Source of the DNA: Candidatus Latescibacterota bacterium
Lineage (GTDB): Bacteria > JAAXHH01 > JABIQT01
Direction: 5' to 3'
Assembly (NCBI GenBank): GCA_018667995.1
Contig: JABIQT010000649.1
Coordinates: 1-5,894 of the forward strand
DNA: 5,894 nt
Made by a program: the position numbers and the translations under genes
Notes under the pieces: generated by a model
The model's input: the letters and a program-made list of their open reading frames with translations, nothing else
Told to the model about the DNA's origin: nothing
The model's database searches: none
Part shown: positions 1 to 4,809 of the stretch, one piece after another
How the letters are laid out: each line of letters starts with the position of its first letter
How positions within the stretch are numbered: the first letter of the stretch is position 1

Positions 1-152
1 GGAGCGTAGTGCCTGGCGATGACATCGACATCTGTTCCACTCCATGCTGTCGATAGAGCATCCGATGCAGCGGCTACGTCCTCCTTGTCACCTGCGAAGG
101 ATATCGATGTCATGGATATCGTGACGAGCAGTGCAAGCACAAAGTGTCTCAT
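1..152 (-). CDS. Secreted NTF2-like (SnoaL/DUF4440-type) protein, 5' part only
   Basis: Fifty codons are visible before the gene leaves the window at position 1. The start is ATG at 152-150, preceded by a strong SD (GGAGG, four bases upstream of the ATG). The protein opens with MRHFVLALLVTISMTSISFA, a classical Sec signal peptide: one early Arg, a hydrophobic core, and a likely signal peptidase I cut after the Ala at residue 20 (SFA|G). The mature start reads GDKEDVAAASDALSTAW, then SGTDVDVIARHYAP. This matches the first helices of NTF2-fold SnoaL/DUF4440 proteins, which typically show 'ALxxAWxxxDxxAxAxxYAP'. Family members are often small exported proteins of unknown ligand, so function cannot be assigned. 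It lies on the same strand as the BNR-SGNH gene, 207 bases downstream, and its own good SD suggests an independent unit. Signal peptide: confident; family: moderate, because only about 30 mature residues are visible. Confidence 0.7.
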   Translation of the reverse strand, partial: MRHFVLALLVTISMTSISFAGDKEDVAAASDALSTAWSGTDVDVIARHYA

Positions 153-359
153 GCTGCCTCCGATCAGAGAAGGCCAATACCGCTGACGCCTCCCGAGAGC
201 GTGTCAGGGGCATGAGCGGACCAAGGACCCATTAACCGGCCAGACAGATAACCCGCATCTGAGAGACTGGTACAAGATCTTGGATGGATTTTCGGGGGAA
301 TGTTTTCAATTTAGACGGGTAGCTCTGGGTGTCAAGCGATTACTACTGGGACGGCAAGC
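153..359. other. Intergenic spacer between NTF2-like gene and BNR-SGNH gene
   Basis: This spacer must hold the promoter and leader of the leftward NTF2-like gene and any terminator of the BNR-SGNH gene. No hairpin followed by a T-run was found after the BNR-SGNH stop, so no intrinsic terminator is called. Weak symmetric elements are visible: a perfect 10-bp palindrome CAAGATCTTG at 273-282; a nested inverted repeat at 240-270 (CCAG/CTGG outside CAGAT/ATCTG); and a bulged CTGAC/GTCAG hairpin at 183-207. None of these has clear regulatory support, and no well-matched -35/-10 pair was found. Confidence 0.5.
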
Positions 360-2426
360 CTAGGGCAAGGCCAGCCTCACTGCTTCTGCAGCCTGTCGGG
401 CTAGCAGCTCTGCCCCTTCTTCCGTGAAGTGTACGCCATCCGACCAGAGAGACGTTTCGTGGCTCTTCACGGCGGTGTGCAAGTCGTCCACCTGCACTTT
501 TCGTCCGGATATTAGTTCGTCGGCAATGACGTTGTACGCGTCAATATCCGTATTCTTCCGGATGGGCACATGATCCCCGACGGGTGTGGTGGTCGCCCAG
601 ATTATCTGTGCTTTGGTTTCATCGAGGCGACCGAAGATTCGTGTCAGGTTTGCACGGTAGTGGTCTGCGGGTATCTGACATCTGCCTGTGGCATCGGCCA
701 CAAGTTCGTCGTTCATCAATGTTATGTCGTGGATGCCACAATTGATATGGATCACTGTCCAATCCTGATTTGCCAGCCAGAGCTCCAGGCACTCTACGGT
801 TTGTCTTGTGGATCGGCAATTGTCCGGCGCCCGGAACACCTGGGCGGTGCCTCTGAGGAGATTTCGAACGCCGAGGGTGTAGGACATGGATATGGAGTCA
901 CCGAGAAGGAGCACAGATGGCAGTTCAGAGTCTTCGGGTACCCAGGCCATGGATGGATGGTCGTGAAGTCGTTGCGGGACGGCACGAAACCAGGTCGCCT
1001 CGTCACCATACGGATTCGAAGGGGTTAGCCCGTCAAGGATGACGTTGTTGGTCCTAAATCCTCCCGAAGCCAGCATCTCGGCGACCGTAACGGTCTCATC
1101 ATAGTAGTCTCCTCCGCCCGGGTAGGCCCGACTTCCGTCAAAATAGACTACGGCCGGCAATCTGTCTGCTGGAACCACGTTGGCTCCCCGGGTTCGTTCC
1201 AGGCTGGGCACATTGTAGCTGCGGCCGGGTTCGAGAAATGGCTGAACGTGGAAAGAAGCACCGCGATCCTCGGAGAGCAGCCAGACCATCCGTATATCCC
1301 TGCGCTCACGCATGCTCATGAATCGTGTCGGTTTGCCATCGTGCCATTCGTCATCAAAGGGTGTGAGGGTAACGAGCAGGCAGATCGAGTCATCTTCGCG
1401 AATGGTCGTCCGGCACTCCGTCGCCCGCATGTCGGGGTATGCGTGCTCCCAGTAGTGACTGATAGGGGTTCCAATGAGTTGTCCGTCCTTCCCAGGCGTG
1501 ACCATAACACAATGGCCTGGCCCTACGCCGTGATCCATGTAGAACGCGAATGGATGCTCCATAGAATCCACGACCATGCCAACGCCATAGATCTCTGCGG
1601 GGGGCAGTAGCTCGTGTCGCGAACGGGTGGTTCGGGCGAGAATGTCGAGGTCTTCGGGGCGGGCCGGGAGCGTTACGCCAGTTCCGTTCGCTCTTTTCCA
1701 GGTAATTCCGCCATCGGGACTATGAACATAGCAGCTCGCCTGGTGAAGGCCCCTGCCAGCTTCATCTTCGCCTTCGTAAAAATCCACGGTTGCGTGCAGG
1801 GCTCCGCCTGGGGACACGTCCATTTGCGTATTGAAACCGGCATAGGCCTGACCGTATTCCTCCGCCAGCGTGACCAGACGAAGGGGTGATGACCATGATC
1901 CGCCGGGGGGGCGGTGATAGAGGTCCAGGCCGCGATCGTGCCGCTCCGGTCCCTGTCCTCGCATGGCGAGGTAAAGGGTCCCATCGGGCCCCCCGAAGAG
2001 TGCCGGATAGGTACCAACGCCCACTGGTACAGGGTCTGTCCACGATGATGTTTCGTTAGGGCTTAACGTGTGGCACCACTGGACTTCTGTGGCGTGACCA
2101 CCCAGAATAGCATGCAGAATCCCATCGGGATCCACGGCGAGGACTGAACGGGCGTGATTATCAACGCCCACGTTCAGTGTGACAGGATCTTTCCACTCCG
2201 AGGTCGCATGGTCGAATGTATTTACGCGATTGAAGTATCCTTCGCGTGTGACATCTTGCCAGGTCACGTGCGTGCGTCCCTGGAAGGTAATGATTTTTCC
2301 GTTGTCGCTCGTAGCACGTTCGCTGCCCTGCTCAGATATGATGTACATGGTACCTTTCGCGTCCGCATTTGGCTGCCGATTCTTTCCAGGGCGGGCCGAC
2401 AAAACTACTGTTATGTGTGAGCGCAT
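360..2426 (-). CDS. BNR_4 sialidase-like propeller fused to C-terminal SGNH/GDSL hydrolase
   Basis: A continuous 688-residue frame with two modules. Residues ~27-470 resemble BNR_4 proteins: an early GKIITFQGRTHVTWQD stretch, 'VDNHARSVLAVDPDGILHAI', and two Asp-boxes (S236-PDGGIT-W243 and S385-EDRGAS-F392), typical of sialidase-type beta-propellers. Residues ~503-688 are an SGNH hydrolase: block I GDSIS with nucleophile Ser511, a block III equivalent GIHD (564-567), and block V DGVH with Asp663 and His666 completing the triad. SGNH enzymes commonly deacylate sugars or lipids, so the likely role is an ester hydrolase on a glycan bound by the propeller (inference). No signal peptide is seen, so it appears cytoplasmic. 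Start is uncertain: ATG at 2426 has no SD, whereas ATG at 2348 (Met27) follows GAAAGG at good spacing and sits at the homologous domain edge. It follows the oxidoreductase by 97-175 bases on the same strand. Confidence 0.85.
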   Translation of the reverse strand: MRSHITVVLSARPGKNRQPNADAKGTMYIISEQGSERATSDNGKIITFQGRTHVTWQDVTREGYFNRVNTFDHATSEWKDPVTLNVGVDNHARSVLAVDPDGILHAILGGHATEVQWCHTLSPNETSSWTDPVPVGVGTYPALFGGPDGTLYLAMRGQGPERHDRGLDLYHRPPGGSWSSPLRLVTLAEEYGQAYAGFNTQMDVSPGGALHATVDFYEGEDEAGRGLHQASCYVHSPDGGITWKRANGTGVTLPARPEDLDILARTTRSRHELLPPAEIYGVGMVVDSMEHPFAFYMDHGVGPGHCVMVTPGKDGQLIGTPISHYWEHAYPDMRATECRTTIREDDSICLLVTLTPFDDEWHDGKPTRFMSMRERRDIRMVWLLSEDRGASFHVQPFLEPGRSYNVPSLERTRGANVVPADRLPAVVYFDGSRAYPGGGDYYDETVTVAEMLASGGFRTNNVILDGLTPSNPYGDEATWFRAVPQRLHDHPSMAWVPEDSELPSVLLLGDSISMSYTLGVRNLLRGTAQVFRAPDNCRSTRQTVECLELWLANQDWTVIHINCGIHDITLMNDELVADATGRCQIPADHYRANLTRIFGRLDETKAQIIWATTTPVGDHVPIRKNTDIDAYNVIADELISGRKVQVDDLHTAVKSHETSLWSDGVHFTEEGAELLARQAAEAVRLALP
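2343..2365 (-). promoter_or_regulatory. SD supporting an internal start at Met27 of the BNR-SGNH gene
   Basis: Reading leftward, GCGAAAGG lies four bases before ATG at 2348-2346, a usable SD and spacing. The longest-frame ATG at 2426 is instead preceded by CCTCGTCG, which has no SD character. The codons between them (residues 1-26, rich in Arg/Lys/Asn) are not part of the recognisable BNR_4 domain. I therefore favour 2348 as the true start, giving 662 residues, though protein conservation was not checked. Confidence 0.5.
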
Positions 2427-2430
2427 CGAC

Positions 2431-2456
2431 GAGGAAACGGTAGCCTACCGTTTTCC
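2431..2456. repeat. Near-perfect palindrome just upstream of the BNR-SGNH frame
   Basis: Positions 2435-2443 (AAACGGTAG) and 2445-2453 (CTACCGTTT) are perfect reverse complements around a single central C. Allowing one bulged base, the arms extend to GGAAACGGTAG (2433-2443) and its partner ending at 2456. The element ends about ten bases before the ATG at 2426 and about 90 bases before the alternative ATG at 2348. As DNA it has the size and symmetry of a dimeric repressor site. As RNA it would form a hairpin in the leader between the oxidoreductase and BNR-SGNH genes. No T-run follows on either strand, so it is not a typical intrinsic terminator. Confidence 0.6.
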
Positions 2457-2525
2457 AGGTTGCTTCCGGGTCTGGCGTGCAGATACATGTGTATTCTCAT
2501 CCCGAAATGCCAGGCGGCAGAATGG

Positions 2526-3590
2526 TCAGGATCTGCCTTGTCTTTGACACAGCAGTCGGATGTAATCCCGCGCTACACGCAGATCCTCCAGGGCTTCTGC
2601 CGCCTGGCTGAGCGGAGTTTCGGCGCCCTGCAACGCAGCTACAAAGTGAGTGGCTTGCTGTCGCATGGCGTGGATCCACGGAAGATGAGGCGTTGTGGTT
2701 TCCGGTCGGGAATCTCCGTCTCCGTCCCTGAGAAAGGTGACTTTTCCCGGTCGGTTACTGGCAAGTGGTGCTGGCAGTTCCAGTTTAATGTACCCCTTCT
2801 CGAAAGCGATCAACGCCTCCTCCTGCCAGTCAATGGTAGTGTGGTAGGGTGACATCTCGATAGAACCTGTTATACCCGATTCACTCTGGATGGCCAACAG
2901 AACGCCGTTGGGATCGGCATAGTCAACCTGATAGGCTTCCCCAAGGAGAAATCGCATCAGATTGACCTGATGGATATAGTAGTTCACGAAACTGCTGTAC
3001 TGGCCCTGGGTGTGCTCGTCCATATCGAGAGGCAGGGGATCACGCTCGCTATCTGGCGGCACTTCGTCCGTGCGAATGAGTGGATTGTCACCATTGGCGA
3101 TGAAATCTCCGGCCGGCATCAGAATACGGATATATCGTAGCGCACCCAATTCGCCGCTTGCCTTCAGGCGTTCTGTTTCGTCACGTGCCAGGAGGCTGGC
3201 CGGATCACTTCGCTTGTGATATCCGAGATAGTGACTCGCGCTGCTGGCATCGAGCGCATTGAGAATGCCCTCGCCCGCCTCTACAGAACAGGAGAGCGGC
3301 TTTTCCGTGAAAACAGGGATACCTGCCGTAAAGAGGTCAGGCAGCAGGACACCATGGTGCCAGAATGGTTGTGCGGCAACTATGCCGTCCAGATTCTCAT
3401 TCTTGATCATCTCGATATGGCTTGTATACACACTTGGAACACCGTACCTCGCAGCCACGAGACGTCCTAGTTCGGGACGTACTTCCGCGAGTGCAATCAC
3501 ATCACAGGAATCAAGCTGCACGTAATTTTGAAGGTGGGCACACTGCCCCATAAATCCTGTGCCGACAAAGCCGATTCTTGGCTTGCTCAT
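2526..3590 (-). CDS. Gfo/Idh/MocA-family NAD(P)-dependent oxidoreductase
   Basis: The 354-residue length is normal for the family. The N-terminal Rossmann domain starts at once with PRIGFVGTGFMG (residues 4-15), which carries the GxGxxG dinucleotide-binding loop; 'DVIALAEVRPE' (30-40) ends the second strand. The signature EKPL at 96-99 provides the conserved Lys97, followed by GYHKR (123-127), the usual position of the family's 'GxxxR' segment. In the C-terminal alpha/beta domain, IHQVNLMRFLLGE (206-218) gives candidate catalytic His207; the usual Asp three residues later is Asn210 here. Family members oxidise or reduce sugars, inositols and related polyols, but the substrate cannot be read from sequence. 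No signal peptide, so cytoplasmic. ATG at 3590 has a good SD (GGAG, six bases upstream). It is the first gene of the leftward pair, and its leader holds a palindrome (3623-3652). Confidence 0.93.
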   Translation of the reverse strand: MSKPRIGFVGTGFMGQCAHLQNYVQLDSCDVIALAEVRPELGRLVAARYGVPSVYTSHIEMIKNENLDGIVAAQPFWHHGVLLPDLFTAGIPVFTEKPLSCSVEAGEGILNALDASSASHYLGYHKRSDPASLLARDETERLKASGELGALRYIRILMPAGDFIANGDNPLIRTDEVPPDSERDPLPLDMDEHTQGQYSSFVNYYIHQVNLMRFLLGEAYQVDYADPNGVLLAIQSESGITGSIEMSPYHTTIDWQEEALIAFEKGYIKLELPAPLASNRPGKVTFLRDGDGDSRPETTTPHLPWIHAMRQQATHFVAALQGAETPLSQAAEALEDLRVARDYIRLLCQRQGRS

Positions 3591-3622
3591 TTCTTCTCCA
3601 TGCTGACTAGTTTTGAAGAGCG

Positions 3623-3652
3623 CCAGGGAACGTGGTGTGACCCACGTCCTGG
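3623..3652. repeat. Palindrome in the leader of the oxidoreductase gene, candidate operator
   Basis: The arms are CCAGG (3623-3627) plus ACGTGG (3630-3635), and CCACGT (3642-3647) plus CCTGG (3648-3652). This gives eleven complementary pairs with a two-base bulge (GA at 3628-3629) and a six-base centre. It ends 33 bases upstream of the oxidoreductase start. An A/T-rich stretch with a TATAGA-like -10 on the minus strand lies at 3674-3669, which would place the palindrome at about +10 to +40 of that transcript, a usual place for a repressor. The promoter itself is weak by eye, so the operator reading is inference; an RNA hairpin is the alternative. Confidence 0.5.
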
Positions 3653-3851
3653 ATGAGTTGGTATATGTTCTATAGACAAATCGCCGCTTCCTACGGTGTA
3701 TTACCTAGGTGAGGAAAACAAGGATCCCGTCATTCTGTCTTCGTTCTCGTTTTGGGCAACGGGGCCGGTCAGGATTTACCTGGCAGATCGTAGGATTGGA
3801 TACAGATATTCTATTGTTGTGGGTACAAATAAATGGATTCTTACGGTCGGC

Positions 3852-3867
3852 GCAACGAATCCGTTGC
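3852..3867. repeat. Perfect 6-bp hairpin in intergenic region
   Basis: GCAACG (3852-3857) pairs fully with CGTTGC (3862-3867) across a four-base AATC loop. It lies 30 bases from a second hairpin at 3897-3914. No T-run follows on either strand, so it is not called a terminator. Confidence 0.4.
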
Positions 3868-3896
3868 TGTCACGCATCGTTAGACGAGAAAACTGG

Positions 3897-3914
3897 CTCC
3901 TAGCGAGCTGGGAG
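3897..3914. repeat. Hairpin CTCCTAGC/GCTGGGAG, weak leftward terminator candidate
   Basis: CTCCTAGC (3897-3904) pairs with GCTGGGAG (3907-3914) through seven standard pairs and one G-T wobble; the innermost pair must open to leave a CGAG loop. Read leftward, the hairpin is followed after three bases by TTTTCTC, a short T-rich tail. It could be a weak intrinsic terminator for a leftward transcript, but no gene ending there is recognised. Confidence 0.3.
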
Positions 3915-4056
3915 TATGCTACCTACTGGTAATTACATTCCGCCTGTGTGTGCGCACGGCATGGGATTCTGACGATTCTCATCCATATGATCCGGAGGTT
4001 CCTACGACGAGAGCCGTCGCTGTGCAGGGAATCTCCCCGACGAGTCCTGCTCGGTC

Positions 4057-4077
4057 CAACCTGTGTATGATAGGTTG
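4057..4077. repeat. Inverted repeat upstream of the rightward promoter
   Basis: CAACCT (4057-4062) and AGGTTG (4072-4077) are perfect reverse complements separated by nine bases. The right arm ends 13 bases before the -35 element at 4091, a position used by transcriptional activators. Six-base arms are short enough to occur by chance, so this is only a candidate site. Confidence 0.3.
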
Positions 4078-4090
4078 CGTGTTAAAAAGT

Positions 4091-4120
4091 ATGTCATCTA
4101 TGCGCTTATCTGGTTATAAT
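4091..4120 (+). promoter_or_regulatory. Sigma70-type promoter for the DUF6817-CocE unit
   Basis: A perfect -10 hexamer TATAAT sits at 4115-4120. Eighteen bases upstream lies ATGTCA (4091-4096), which matches four of six bases of the TTGACA consensus. Transcription would begin near 4127, giving a leader of about 70 bases before the ATG at 4199. The sequence before it is A-rich (TTAAAAAGT at 4082-4090), as in UP-like elements. No other promoter precedes the two rightward genes. Confidence 0.6.
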
Positions 4121-4198
4121 CCGCATTGACCCCAATACGAAACGCAACGCGCCTTGCCATGCATCTGTATTACATGTTCAAGCACACCGGAGATTATC

Positions 4199-4744
4199 AT
4201 GAAGCTACCCATGAAGACCATGACAGATCGTATCATCGCACTCGGTGCTGATAAAGTACAACATACCGGAAAGACCTACCTGGCCCATGCCATCGGTGTC
4301 TACCAGTTGATGAAATCGTGGGGAGAAGATGACGAGATGTGCCGCGCGGCCATGTTTCATTCTATTTATGGTACCGAGGGGTTCCAGGATTTCACGCTTC
4401 CGCTGGAGCAGAGAGACGCCATGCGTGAATTCATCGGCGATCGTGCGGAATGGCTTGCCTATGTCAATAGTGCCATGAAACGAGACACTTTCTATTGCCA
4501 GGTGGCGCTCGTTCGGGATAAGTATCCCATCACCGACCGCCTGAGTGGTGATACAATGCAGTTGAACGATCCGGAGTTTCAAGATCTGATGCGCCTGCAT
4601 CTGTGTGATATGTTAGAGCAGGTCGAAAGGGACAATGTGTGGGACTCGCAACGTCAGACCTTTCGGCAGATGGCAGAGCGTATCGGCGGAGCCGCTCTTG
4701 AATGCTATGACGCTGTGTTTGCCCGCGAACCTCTTCAGGTTTGA
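4199..4744 (+). CDS. DUF6817-type protein with HD-like histidine pattern
   Basis: From ATG at 4199 the product is 181 residues. This start is chosen because CGGAG lies six bases upstream; an earlier in-frame ATG at 4154 would add 15 Cys/Thr-rich residues and lacks an SD. The sequence reads HTGKTYLAHAIGVYQLMKSWG (His22, His30), then AAMFHSIYGTEGF (His54-Ser55, Tyr57-Gly58-Thr59), and later HLCDMLEQ (His124, Asp127). This fits my recollection of DUF6817, whose members carry 'H-S-x-YGT'. The spacing of helices, histidines and a distal Asp recalls metal-binding HD-domain hydrolases, with Ser in place of the second motif's Asp. No activity is established, and metal binding is inference. No signal peptide or membrane segment is seen, so cytoplasmic. 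It is the first gene after the 4091-4120 promoter and lies 13-40 bases before the CocE-type gene, so the two are probably cotranscribed. Confidence 0.8.
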   Translation: MKLPMKTMTDRIIALGADKVQHTGKTYLAHAIGVYQLMKSWGEDDEMCRAAMFHSIYGTEGFQDFTLPLEQRDAMREFIGDRAEWLAYVNSAMKRDTFYCQVALVRDKYPITDRLSGDTMQLNDPEFQDLMRLHLCDMLEQVERDNVWDSQRQTFRQMAERIGGAALECYDAVFAREPLQV

Positions 4745-4782
4745 AAGGCCGATCCAATTGCCAGAATCACAGATCGATCATT

Positions 4783-4809
4783 CCATGGTAATCTTCAAGA
4801 ATACCATGG
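4783..4809. repeat. 27-bp near-perfect palindrome over the CocE start codon
   Basis: CCATGGTA (4783-4790) and TACCATGG (4802-4809) are perfect reverse complements. Inside them TCTT (4792-4795) and AAGA (4797-4800) also pair around a central C at 4796. Only the A/A opposition at 4791/4801 breaks symmetry, so 12 of 13 positions per arm match. Both the ATG at 4785 and the in-frame ATG at 4806 lie in the stem. In mRNA this would hide the start, which fits translational coupling to DUF6817 or use of the upstream TTG at 4758. As DNA it could be a dimeric regulator site. Confidence 0.6.

Larger units (their letters stand above)
3591..4198. other. 608-bp divergent intergenic region
   Basis: This gap separates the leftward oxidoreductase from the rightward DUF6817 gene. 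It holds the rightward promoter (4091-4120), a palindrome in the leftward leader (3623-3652), and three further inverted repeats: GCAACG/CGTTGC at 3852-3867, CTCCTAGC/GCTGGGAG at 3897-3914, and CAACCT/AGGTTG at 4057-4077. Open frames such as 3696-3932 start at GTG without an SD and encode nothing recognisable, so I see no protein gene. No tRNA-like cloverleaf was found. The length exceeds what two promoters need, so an unrecognised small RNA or a decayed gene remains possible. Confidence 0.6.

Noticed and set aside
105-122. Repeated GGATATCG
   Set aside because: It lies in the signal peptide coding region and reflects the repeated Ile-Ser codons of TISMTSIS, not a separate repeat element.
570-1028. 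152-codon plus-strand frame
   Set aside because: It lies antisense to the well-supported SGNH part of the BNR-SGNH gene and encodes a Cys-rich sequence with no domain character.
3696-3932. 78-codon plus-strand frame in the divergent region
   Set aside because: It starts at GTG with no SD, has no recognisable motif or domain, and overlaps inverted repeats; a frame this long is expected by chance.
3950-3957. GTGCGCAC palindrome
   Set aside because: An 8-bp palindrome inside a short GT/GC-rich run is expected by chance and has no positional link to a promoter.
4154-4198. Upstream start for the DUF6817 gene
   Set aside because: The added residues (MPCICITCSSTPEII) have no domain similarity and no SD precedes the ATG, whereas ATG at 4199 has CGGAG at ideal spacing.
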